DNA from: Paraniabella ginsengisoli
GTDB lineage: Bacteria > Bacteroidota > Bacteroidia > Chitinophagales > Chitinophagaceae
Reading direction: 5' to 3'
NCBI RefSeq assembly: GCF_022513635.1
Contig: NZ_JAKWBL010000001.1
Span: 1,116,001 to 1,180,000, forward strand
DNA length: 64,000 nucleotides
This document shows positions 21,784 to 30,583 of the stretch, piece after piece. Under the pieces are notes generated by a model. The model saw only the letters and a program-made list of their open reading frames with translations. It ran no database searches and was not told the DNA's origin. A program made the position numbers and the translations under genes. Within the stretch, counting starts at the first letter, position 1, and each line of letters opens with the position of its first letter.

Positions 21784-22302
21784 ATGTCTCAATCATTAAT
21801 GATGTTTGCATTGACAGCAGATGGGAGTTTGGAGGAAGACGAAAAAGGGAAGTTTTTTTGGATCAAATCCTATGATGTTGAAGTGTATCAGCCCATCGAT
21901 CAAAGTGGACTTCCCAATGGAAATCCAAGAGCCGGAACTATACATCTGGTTTTGTATATGGGTACAGAAAACGATCTTCAATTAGTTGAACAATGGATTG
22001 TTGCTGCTGGCTACATGAAATCAGGGACTATTGCTCCGGATCCGGATAGCCATATCAATACATTTGATTTTGGGTTATTGTTTTATAACGCGTTTTGTAT
22101 AAGGTACCGGCAAACGTACGATTCTGTATATAATGCTTCGGACGGTTCATCTCCGTGTTTAATACATCTTACAATTTCTGCTCAAACTATTGTATTTCTT
22201 GCAAGCGATGAGAAATTGGTTAACGAATGGCCAGGCGTTCCTCCTGCTCAAATTGAAAGTAAAAGCAGCGCGCCAATAAGCAACAAGCTTGATTTCGATT
22301 AG
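21784..22302 (+). CDS. tssD: T6SS tube protein TssD (Hcp type)
   Basis: A 172-residue protein from ATG 21784. The layout matches Bacteroidetes Hcp/TssD: FWIKSYDVEVYQPIDQSG, AGTIHLVLYM, EQWIVAAGYMKSGTI, then FYNAFCIRYRQTYD and LIHLTISAQTIVFL. The N-terminus differs from the common start and the protein is somewhat longer than usual (about 130-140 residues), with a polar serine-rich tail. Its position between tssB and tssC supports it as the core tube subunit. Whether other Hcp copies exist elsewhere cannot be seen here. Confidence 0.8.
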   Translation: MSQSLMMFALTADGSLEEDEKGKFFWIKSYDVEVYQPIDQSGLPNGNPRAGTIHLVLYMGTENDLQLVEQWIVAAGYMKSGTIAPDPDSHINTFDFGLLFYNAFCIRYRQTYDSVYNASDGSSPCLIHLTISAQTIVFLASDEKLVNEWPGVPPAQIESKSSAPISNKLDFD

Positions 22303-22329
22303 CTATTGATGTCACTATAAAACCCTAAT

Positions 22330-23693
22330 ATGTTTTGAACGAAAATATTAATATACATGAACTCTCTGACGAAACTGAAGAGCAGGCACGTCCCTTAGAA
22401 ATTATAAAGCGCGAGGTTGACAAATTAGTAAAACATGGAGGCTTCGATTTGTTAACATCTGCTATTGAGGGAGTAATAAATCTAAACCCTGATTCGAAAA
22501 ACTGCCGTACTAATTTTTTATCCGAACCCGAAAAAAATCTGAGCGAAAGGAATTGCTTGATATTTTAAAATTATGGTCTGATGTGCTGACATCCTCAAAC
22601 GAAATTTCGGGCATGATTGCACAAAGCGAGCTTAAATCTGAGCAATGTCAACAGTTTTTTGAAAACAATCTCTTGAAAATTATTCAGGAAATAAAAGAAA
22701 TCGAGTGTAGTTACAGAAATATTTCTGTTTTCTTTAAGAATAGTGGAAGTGACAACCTGCCAAATGTTTCGTTCATTAATTGTGAGTTAGCCCAATTAAA
22801 AGATCTGAATTTTTCAAATTATGTCGACTATATCTCCGAAGAATTAAAAAAGAACTTCGACCGAATTGATCTTCGGAATAACTATAGCTTATTGGTAATT
22901 CCGGGATATCTGGGTTCTAATAAAGTAATAGAAAAATGGGCGAAAATAGGGTATGAAAATAAAGTTCTTATAATTACTGACTTTGAAAATTTTAGTGATG
23001 TAGACGATGTGATGGAGCTGTTTGTAGCTGCCGGCCTTTCGGGTGGCGATGTGTATAAGTCGGCAATAATAATGGGTTGTAACTGGTTGGTAGGGCGTGG
23101 AAAATATTACGGGCTCGAAACAGAAGATCTATACCTACCTCCTTCAGGGGCTCTTGCCGGGAGAATATATAGTAATGTTATGAGCCAGGTAGCCGCGGGG
23201 TGGAATATGGTATACTAAATAATGTTGATGGTGTCCGGTTCGAGCTTAGAAAAAATGAAATTGCCTATCTCGATAAAATGGGATTGATACCAATGGTAAA
23301 GGCGCAGGAAAAGATAATGGCATTTTCTGCTAAAACCCTTTTTGACGGTAATAATCTGGGGTTGCAAATTTATTCTGTGGTGAGGGTATTTGATTATGTG
23401 ACTAAGGTCTTAATGGATTTTTTAAACCGGAAAACTTTTGAAAACTTCAATGCTAACATGCGTAAAGACTTGATGGGAAAGGTTGTTAAATTCATGAATA
23501 GCATTACAGGTACCGGCCGATTAATAGAGGGTTTTAGCATCAGGCGGTTTGAGCAAGATGCAGAACAAAAGGACAAAATACATCTGGATATTCATCTTAA
23601 ACCGTACTTCCCCTCAAAGAATTTTATGATAAAAATGGAAGGAAAAAAGATGATGAAGGTGCCAGCTGGGATACGAGTTACGACCAACAATAG
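22330..23693 (+). CDS. tssC: T6SS contractile sheath large subunit TssC (about four frameshifts)
   Basis: Restored length about 455 residues. Sheath features: KLVKHGGFDLL near the start, NYSLLVIPGYLG, ELFVAAGLSGGDVYKSAI, GVEYGILNNVDGVRFEL and the helical C-terminus ending EGASWDTSYDQQ. Missing bases: a T after ATG at 22330 (otherwise the start is TTG 22335), an A near 22530, a G in GGGG near 23197, and an A near 23648. Without the last fix the frame would run falsely into the following gene. The ending at 23693 leaves 22 bases before that gene. The pairing with TssB is clear. Confidence 0.88.
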
Positions 23694-23715
23694 TTTTCAA
23701 TTCAAAACAAAAAGC

Positions 23716-25354
23716 ATGAAGAAGTTTTCAGTATTATCATTGCTATTTATTCTATTTCAGCTAAACACATTTGCTCAAAATATTAATGGTGAAAAAATCC
23801 TTGTTGGACGGGAAAGTATAACGGTTATTAATTTCCCGGATAAGGTATTAAATATTAACTTCTCTGATGACGATGCTTATGATTATTATATCCCCAAACG
23901 TAGAGAAGAAAAATCCATCTCGCTACAATTTAATAAGGAGCAGAAAACCGGGCCTAATACAGGTTTGCTAGTAAATGAAGGTGGCCGTAGCCATATGTTT
24001 CGCTTAGTTTTTGATTCTGCATACAATATTAATGATGACAGCCGTCCACCTTTATGGTATGATCATTCAAGTGTTAAAGAACTTCGGTCCTTTGTGCAAA
24101 AGCAAAAGGAAATCATGGCCGAAGGTATTGATGAAGCCAGCATTGCAAAGCAGGATAAAGAGCAGGAAGAGCAACGTAAAAAGGAAATGGAAACGCGTAA
24201 GGCCGAAGCGCTTGTAGCCCAAAAACAAAAAGAGGAAGATGCTGCTCAAAAAAGTAAAGGAGTTGAAAAGCAAAGAAAGCAGGAAGAAGCCAGGCAAAAG
24301 GAAGACGCAATAGCACTTGCTAAAGCTAAAAAAGAAGCTGACGAAAAAGAAAGCCAGCTACAGATTGCAAAGCAAAAAGACGAAGAAATCAAAATAGCGG
24401 CAGAGGTAAAAGCCGCTAAAGAAGCCACAGCTCTTGCAAAACAGAAGGCGCTAGACGAACTGCGTATAAAAGAGTTAAAAGCTAAGCAAGATGAAGAAGC
24501 ATTAGCTAAAGCCCAAGCAGAAGCAACTGAAAAAAACGTTTGCAGGAGCAGGCTTTGCTAAAGCAGAAAGCGATTGAAGAAGAAAACCAAAAAAGGATGC
24601 CGAAGCGTTTGCAAAAAAAGAAGCCGAAAGGAAGGCCGCTGCGGAAAAGTTAGCTCAACTGGAAGCGGAGCAAAAACAAAAAGAAGCGGAAAAGGCATAT
24701 TCCGAAGTAGGGATTTGGCAACGTTACGGTAAAAAAGGTATTGATGTATATAACATACCAGCTGGGCAAATGGCGATGGTTAACGCTGATTTTTTTATAG
24801 CTGCGGATACGCTGCGCAATTTCAAGATAGCTGATTCGCTTATAAATACCAGCAGTTCCGATATACTGAATATCACCGCGGACAAAATTTTAAATGGCGG
24901 CGTTAAGGTGACGCTTGAGAATATTGCGTTTAAAGATGTGCATACTTATTACAAAGTGAAAATTGAAAACAATACCAAAGAAGATTTTTTACTTGGAAAG
25001 ACTTATATGTATTGGTATGACAAACAGGATCAAGCCAAGATGATTATTAAATGTAGTTATCTCACTTATATAAATTTTTATCCGATTATAAAGCCAGGAA
25101 CTTCGCAGTACATTGTTTTTGCAACACGCTCGCCTAATGTTATAGAAAGTGAAAGTCTTGTTTTATTTATAGAAGAGAGGCGAAAAGAAAAAGGCGTAGC
25201 CGGGATTGTTATTGGTGGGAAAAATTATATTGATGAATTGGCTAAAGTGCAAACATCCGTGAGAAGCTCAGTTGATAGCAAAGCAGTGAAACAAACAAAG
25301 CCACAAGAGGATGAGAAGCCCAATAAAAAATCAAGAAGAAAGAAGAATAAATAA
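23716..25354 (+). CDS. Exported coiled-coil protein with TraN/DUF4138-like ends (two frameshifts)
   Basis: Restored length about 546 residues. A signal peptide (MKKFSVLSLLFILFQLNTFAQ) is followed by a short domain (KILVGRESITVINFPDKVL), then about 190 residues of K/E/A/Q-rich coiled coil. A C-terminal beta domain follows (KVTLENIAFKDVHTYYKVKI, ENNTKEDFLLGKTYMYW). Both ends resemble the DUF4138/TraN proteins of Bacteroidetes conjugation systems. That is my reading, not a search result. Missing A bases near 24535 and near 24590 account for the apparent breaks. It directly follows tssC and could be an envelope or outer-membrane part of the T6SS. It does not look like TssQ and I do not recognise it as TssR. 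Confidence 0.6.
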
Positions 25355-25368
25355 GCTACGGTATTATG

Positions 25369-25550
25369 AACTTATTTAGACTTTTTTATAAAATACATAG
25401 ATACATAGAATTGCTTCATTTGAGGATATGTAGTATCCGCCGTAGACGGAACATAGCCTCTGGAAAATGAACGATTATGTTTGTTAATTTTTCCTGTTTA
25501 TCATAAAAACCTATGTTTCTATGTGGTGAAAAATAAGTTTAAGCAACTTC
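25369..25550 (+). repeat. 183-nt foldback element, left copy
   Basis: Begins GAACTTATTTAGACTTTTT and ends TTTAAGCAACTTC. It is roughly 80% identical to the reverse complement of 26652-26835. Its own ends are imperfect inverted repeats of about 40 bases, and its middle holds the palindromic word ATCCGCCGTAGACGGA. No coding potential. This is the structure of a MITE-like or REP-type element. It separates the TraN-like gene from the transglycosylase. Confidence 0.8.
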
Positions 25551-25556
25551 TATATA

Positions 25557-26612
25557 ATGATAAAATCCAGAAAATATTTATTCTTAATTTTTATATGTGC
25601 AATTTCAGTGATTGCCGAGGCACAGCACATCATTAGTTTTTGTGGCGAAGCAGTACCGATGAATCAGCAATTTGTTCAGGATAAGCTTGTGAATGTAATC
25701 AAAAAGCAAGTGAATGTTGTGAACCTCCCATCTTTAAGGCAGCGTGCTAACAGTTATTTTCCGCTGGTTGAAAAATATCTGAAGGCATATGGCCTTCATC
25801 CGGATCTTAAGTATCTGCCAATTGTGGAAAGTGGTTTTTTAACTAAAGCAGAATCGGGTGTTGGCGCCAAAGGTATTTGGCAAATCATGCCAGCTACCGC
25901 TCGAGGTTATGGTATGCAGGTAGGAAGTGGGATAGATGAAAGAGAGAATTTTGATAAGGCAACGCGTGTTGCTTGTCAGCTAATTCGCGATAACTACACC
26001 GGGTTGCGTAAAATGGCAGGAACAGTTAACTGGCCATTGGCAATTGCGGCGTATAATTTTGGTATTGGAAATATTTTAAATGCTATCAAGGCGCAGGGAA
26101 ATAACTATTTTACCATGAGGTTAAATGCCGAAACAGGTTTATATGTATATAAGATCATTGCCGTAAAAGAATTGTTCGAGTATCCTGAATTGTACAATTC
26201 AAAATTTGGATATAATATTTTTAGCACAACCGCCGGTCCTAAAAAGAAGCCTAAACAATCAGATCTGAAAGTTGAAAATGATGAAGATATCATTGGCGTT
26301 ATAGAAAAGGAAATAGAAAAAAATAAAGACAAGAAAGCGCCGGTTATAAACGAAGAGCAATATGTATTAGCGCATGTAGAAGGTAAAATAAAAAACTTTC
26401 AGGATGGAGATATGGTAACGATTGTATTAGATGACGATTTGCAAACCTCGAATTATGGACTTTCATTTAAAGGCTATTCTTTTGGTGTACAGGGCTGGAT
26501 CATTGACGATCGTGTTTTTTTTAAACTTGGCTACGACCATGATGTTACTTTGCTTGATCTGGACAAACAAAAAGGAGTTTTGCTAACCGACCTATTGGCA
26601 AAAAAAGAATAG
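25557..26612 (+). CDS. Lytic transglycosylase, SLT domain (MltD-like), T6SS-adjacent
   Basis: A 351-residue exported protein (signal peptide ending AEAQ). The SLT domain spans about residues 60-200: KYLPIVESG with the catalytic glutamate, AKGIWQIMPATA, GIDERENFDKA and WPLAIAAYNFGIGN. A C-terminal domain of unknown fold follows (EEQYVLAHVEGKI ... KLGYDHDVTLLDL) and no LysM repeats are seen. It cleaves peptidoglycan glycan strands. Position at the end of the rightward T6SS operon suggests a role in opening the wall for the envelope complex. It is flanked on both sides by inverted copies of a 183-nt repeat, so it could also have its own transcription. Confidence 0.85.
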   Translation: MIKSRKYLFLIFICAISVIAEAQHIISFCGEAVPMNQQFVQDKLVNVIKKQVNVVNLPSLRQRANSYFPLVEKYLKAYGLHPDLKYLPIVESGFLTKAESGVGAKGIWQIMPATARGYGMQVGSGIDERENFDKATRVACQLIRDNYTGLRKMAGTVNWPLAIAAYNFGIGNILNAIKAQGNNYFTMRLNAETGLYVYKIIAVKELFEYPELYNSKFGYNIFSTTAGPKKKPKQSDLKVENDEDIIGVIEKEIEKNKDKKAPVINEEQYVLAHVEGKIKNFQDGDMVTIVLDDDLQTSNYGLSFKGYSFGVQGWIIDDRVFFKLGYDHDVTLLDLDKQKGVLLTDLLAKKE

Positions 26613-26651
26613 ATGTGTTGCTGAAAAATAATATCTATGCTAAGTAGTTAC

Positions 26652-26835
26652 TGAAGTTGTTTAAATTTATTTTTAACCACATAGAAACATAAGTTTTTAT
26701 GATAAACAGGAAACATAAATACACATAATCGTTCCTTTACCAGAGGCTATGTCCGCCTACGGCGGATACTATATCACCTCAAAAGAGGCAAATGCTATGT
26801 CTCTATGTGTTTTATTAAAAAGTCTAAGCAAGTTC
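26652..26835 (-). repeat. 183-nt foldback element, right copy (inverted)
   Basis: Reverse-complement counterpart of the copy at 25369-25550. It shares the same terminal inverted repeats (GAACTTGCTTAGACTTTTT and TTTAAACAACTTC) and the central palindrome ATCCGCCGTAGGCGGA. It lies between the convergent transglycosylase and oxyR genes and may serve as a shared terminator hairpin. Confidence 0.8.
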
Positions 26836-26847
26836 ATTGTATAGGAA

Positions 26848-27768
26848 CTACATTTCTTTTTTATTTTTTTAAGTTTTTCAGGTATCGCAGCTAATATTTC
26901 TTTCTTCAATGAATCGATCAATCTTTTTTGATAAAATTGCCGTGAACGATCAGACTTACTTCTCGTACAGGAGCCGGACTTTTAAAATGGCGTACTGCGC
27001 GCAGTTCATTTTTTGGCATCTGTATAGTTACAAGTTCCGGAATGATCGTTAATCCATCATTTACATCAACCATTCTTTTTAGCGTTTCAATGCTGCCCGC
27101 TTCATATTCGAAATTGATAAATTCTTTGCTCTGCTTCTGTAGTTCGCACAGGGAAAGGATTTGAGACCGAAAGCAATGACTTTCTTCCAATAACCATAGT
27201 TTGCTTACGTCAATGTCTTTTTGTAATAAATATTGCTTTTGATATAGCCTGTTATTTTTAGATGCATACACCATAAGTTCTTCGTAAAAAAGCGCATGTT
27301 CGGTTATTCCGTTTTCATTAATGGGTGTAACAAGGATGCCTACATCGATGCTGCCTTTTTTAGCATATTGATAATGATATCTGTTGTCTGCTCCTTTACC
27401 TGCAACTTTACATCCGGATATTTTTTAGTAAACGTAGGAATGAATAAGGGTAAGAGATAGGGAGCGAGAGTAGGGATGATACCGATCCTTAACAGGCCCT
27501 TCATTTTTCCTTTTTGAGATTCTACCAAAGACGATAATTCATGTGCTGCGGTTACAACTTGCCTGGCATGTTCAATAACTTCAATTCCCGCAGTTGTTGT
27601 GGAAATAGGTTGTTTGCTTCTGTCGAAAATTTTTATTTCAAATTCTTCTTCCAGCTTTTGAATTTGCATACTCAATGTGGGCTGAGTAACAAAACAAGCT
27701 TCCGCCGCCTTTAAAAAATTTCGATGTTGATGTACTGCTAGTAAATATTCCAATTGTTGCAAAGTCAT
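26848..27768 (-). CDS. oxyR: LysR-family hydrogen-peroxide regulator OxyR (three frameshifts)
   Basis: Restored length about 307 residues. The N-terminal LysR winged helix reads MTLQQLEYLLAVHQHRNFLKAAE with TQPTLSMQIQKLEEE as recognition helix. The effector domain contains ESHCFRSQILSLC, two cysteines nine apart, as in the peroxide-sensing pair of E. coli OxyR (C199/C208). Missing A bases near 27357 and 26932, and a further one in the A/T runs near 26860, join the pieces. The restored stop is at 26848. Expected to activate catalase and peroxidase genes, none of which is adjacent. It is convergent with the T6SS transglycosylase. Confidence 0.88.
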
Positions 27769-27930
27769 TTCTATATCATTTTCATCTATAAGTATTGCAA
27801 AACTATCAATTATTTTTATATCTTCTTTTCAATAAAGAAATTGTACTTGTTGTTGATATCATAGTGATTTATTGGATCTGACACTTTTGTTACACGATCC
27901 AGGGCGTTTTGGAGTAGACGTCGGGTAGCT

Positions 27931-28015
27931 GTCGTATATGTTGGTTGAGCTATATTCCACAAAAAATGGTGCGACGCAAGGCTGATGCTATTTGTTTAGT
28001 GTTGGCTAATAAAAT
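27931..28015 (-). repeat. 75-nt conserved intergenic element, copy 1 of 4
   Basis: Read on the - strand: CCAAC (starts 28005), GCATC, core TTGCGTCGCAC (27979-27969), TTTTTTGTGGAA, and ATATA-CGA (starts 27939). Spacing of the blocks is nearly identical to the three other copies. It lies upstream of oxyR, in the gap before the divergent gene. Confidence 0.75.
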
Positions 28016-28091
28016 TCTTCACTTATGTTATTAAAAAAGGTTGAAACAACTATCTTATTCTTATTTCTAATCATAATTTAATGTGATACAG

Positions 28092-28121
28092 TTTTCTAAG
28101 AACTTAAAAATTGTAGCTTTG
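28092..28121 (+). promoter_or_regulatory. Bacteroidetes-type promoter of the 28130 gene
   Basis: A perfect -7 box TAGCTTTG at 28114-28121, with a TTTT stretch 19 bases further upstream at 28092-28095 as a weaker -33 element. The start codon follows only 8 bases later, so the transcript would be leaderless or nearly so. Confidence 0.45.
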
Positions 28122-28129
28122 AAAAGAAT

Positions 28130-29435
28130 ATGGCAAGAGAAATACTCGAAACAAAACGGAAAGCTTTAAAAATAAACCTTGATGCTTCGGTTTATGGCAC
28201 TTTTGCAGAGATTGGCGCTGGACAGGAGGTCGCCCGAAATTTTTTACAGCTGGCGCCGCTTCCGGCACAGTGGCCAAAACAATGTCGGCGTACGACATGT
28301 CTTTCAGTAATGCCATTTATGGAATTGAAGAAACTGGCCGTTACGTAAGCCGTTCCAGGGTAAAGCAAATGCTTTCGCACGAGTACGACTTGTTAACAGA
28401 ACGACTTTACGGCGAGAAACATGAGGGCAAAACTTTTTTGCTTTTGCAGATACAGTTACTACGCTTAATTTCAGTCGTACCAATGAACCGCATGGCTGGC
28501 TTGGCCTTAGGTTTCAGGTGGCGCCCGGCGGCGAACACAACGATATCATTTTTCACGTAAAATTATTGGACAACGACACCAGTTTGCAGCATAATGTACT
28601 GGGCATATTGGGTGTTAATCTTGTATATGCTGCCTTCTATTATAATCATGATGTACAATTGATGGTTGAATCGCTGGTAGACAATCTTTCTTTTGGTTCT
28701 GTTGAGATTGACATGATAAGCTTGCGCGGCCCTGTGTTCAAACATACCAGCGACAGGTTGGTGAATTTATACCTTATTGCCAAGGGTTTTTCGAGTGCGG
28801 CTATTTTCAATCCGCAACGAAATGTTATGCAGGCTAAAGATCTTTTATATAAGAAAGATATTATGATTCTTCGTACCAAATTCCTTCAAAAGTCAAAACC
28901 TAATTTTGATCTTTTCAATAAAGCGGTTGAACAGTTTAAGCGGTCGCAAAATGTGAAAAATGACAATCTTGTTGTGATGATAGAAGTGTTGATGAGCAAT
29001 TTGCTGGATGACGATACATCGAACGATAACGATCTTGAAATATTTGCCACCCGAGCAGAAGAGTTATGTGATACGGGTAATAATGTTATTGTATCTAATT
29101 TTAAACGTAATAATAAACTTGCGCAATACCTTGCTCGCTGTAAACCACGCAACGTTGGTATTTCAACCAACATATCAAATCTGCGAACTATTTTTAATGC
29201 GAAAAACTATAGCGAAACTTACACTCAGGAATTATTGACCTACATCAGTGACCTTTTCAGCCGAAATGTTAAGCTGTATGCTTATCCATACCTAAATAAA
29301 AAAACTAATGAGGTGATCACAGTTAAGAATATGCCTGTATCTCCAGAAGCCAAACCTCTGTTCGATTTTTTGGTCATTAATAATTATATACAGGATATTG
29401 AAGGCTATGATGTAAAAGATGTAAAAGGGATTTAA
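28130..29435 (+). CDS. Conserved protein of unknown function (two frameshifts)
   Basis: Restored length about 435 residues. It begins with TKRKALKINLDASVYGTFAEIGAGQEVAR. Breaks in T runs near 28240 and 28434 are healed by one T each (RNFFTAGAASGT; KTFFAFADTVTT). I recognise it as a widely conserved family that databases have labelled variously (for example nicotinate-nucleotide adenylyltransferase or TonB-dependent receptor). No signal peptide, barrel or nucleotidyl-transferase motif is visible, so neither label is supported. It is likely cytosolic. Function unknown. An XRE/S24 repressor gene follows about 100 bases later on the same strand. Confidence 0.65.
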
Positions 29436-29509
29436 AGTTAAACAAATCGGTATTTATTTTTATCTGGCTAATTGATGCATAAATAAAATTTTTTATAATG
29501 ATAAAAAAA

Positions 29510-29526
29510 TTAGTATTTTGCACTAA
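29510..29526. promoter_or_regulatory. Possible autoregulatory operator of the XRE/S24 gene
   Basis: Inverted repeat TTAGT-N7-ACTAA located 12 bases before the start codon. Position fits a repressor binding to its own promoter. Short and AT-rich, so chance is possible. Confidence 0.3.
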
Positions 29527-29537
29527 AATAATTAGTC

Positions 29538-30294
29538 ATGTCAGTAGCCAACAAAAATCTGAAGTATTTAAGAAAGCTTCGCGGGTGGACGCAGGATGAA
29601 TTTGCAACTAAGCTTAATATTAAAAGATCGCTATTAGGCGCGTGATGAAGAAGAGCGCGCTGAACCCCGTATCGATGTGCTTGAAATCGTTTGCGATATG
29701 TTTAAACTTACGCTGGACGAGTTGCTACGTAAAGACCTTAGCGTTGAAACCGGCTCAGGAAATTATCTTGCTAAAAGACGCGCATTGAAACTCGCACCTG
29801 TAGTTACTCAAATTCCTTTTGTACCGGTGAAGGCGGCAGCAGGTTATTTAACTGGTTATGCTGATCATGAATTTATTGATGAGTTAAATACATTTACATT
29901 GCCGATGCTTAGTGGAGGAAACTACCGGGCGTTCGAGATCTTAGGCGACTCAATGTTACCAACACCTAGTGGTTCCGTTATTGTTGGTGAAAAGATTGAG
30001 GCGTTGGACACTCTAAAAAACAATACTGCATGCATATTAGTTTCCCGAAATGATGGTATTGTTTATAAACGTATACAAAAGAATACCAAGGCAAAGAACA
30101 AGTTGACATTAATGAGTGACAACCCTACTTTTCAACCATATACCATAAGTTCAGACGAAGTTTTGGAAATGTGGGAAGCACAATATATAATATCTAAAAC
30201 AAATACTTCTCAGAATTGGGATGTTGGTCAACTGGTAAATATTGTGGCCAATCTACAACAACAGGTAGATGGTATGAAGAAGAAAAGAAATTAG
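29538..30294 (+). CDS. XRE-type HTH / S24 LexA-like repressor (one frameshift)
   Basis: Restored length about 251-252 residues. The N-terminal helix-turn-helix reads LKYLRKLRGWTQDEFATKLNIKRSLLGA. The frame breaks there at 29643-29650 (either an extra T or two lost bases, the latter giving GAYDEERAEP). A C-terminal S24 domain has LGDSMLP with the catalytic serine and GIVYKRIQ with the lysine, so self-cleavage or a cleavage-like conformational switch is possible. The usual Ala-Gly scissile pair may be the AAAGYL segment in the middle (KAAAGYLTGY). Regulated genes are not evident. It may control itself and the neighbouring genes. Confidence 0.8.
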
Positions 30295-30443
30295 GTTTTC
30301 ATCTTTTTGAACTAATTTATGGATGAAATTGACCCATTCATGGAAAAATAAGGGGTGTTCGTCGAAAAAATATTTTTTCTTATTTATAAAAGATTATTTT
30401 TAAGTACTTTAACGAAAGATTTTAGACGAACTAATTGCTTATA

Positions 30444-30477
30444 CAACAGCCGCTTCAACAGCGGCTTTGTTGTTTTT
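30444..30477 (+). terminator. Rho-independent terminator after the XRE/S24 gene
   Basis: Stem CAACAGCCGCT paired with AGCGGC-TT-TGTTG around a TCAAC loop, followed by a T run. Lies 150 bases after the stop. Confidence 0.8.
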
Positions 30478-30583
30478 ATGCTTTATGCAATAAAATCATT
30501 CATCCTTTAAGTTTTCCTCTTTTGTAATTTATTAACTGCCGTTTAGTAAAAACTGATAATTTTAACGCAAACTTATTTTGTGT

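Noticed and set aside
23200-24561. A single long open frame that would fuse the end of TssC to the TraN-like protein
   Set aside because: Inserting one A near 23648 gives a normal TssC ending (EGASWDTSYDQQ and stop at 23693), and the next protein has its own ATG and signal peptide at 23716. The fusion is a product of the missing base.
23716-25354. Opposite-strand proteins within the coiled-coil region (for example near 24067-24428)
   Set aside because: They are low-complexity mirror frames of a lysine/glutamate-rich repeat and have no start context or recognisable domain.
25369-26835. Composite transposon or integration site around the transglycosylase
   Set aside because: The flanking repeats are inverted, but there is no transposase, integrase or target duplication visible, so only a MITE-like label is supportable.
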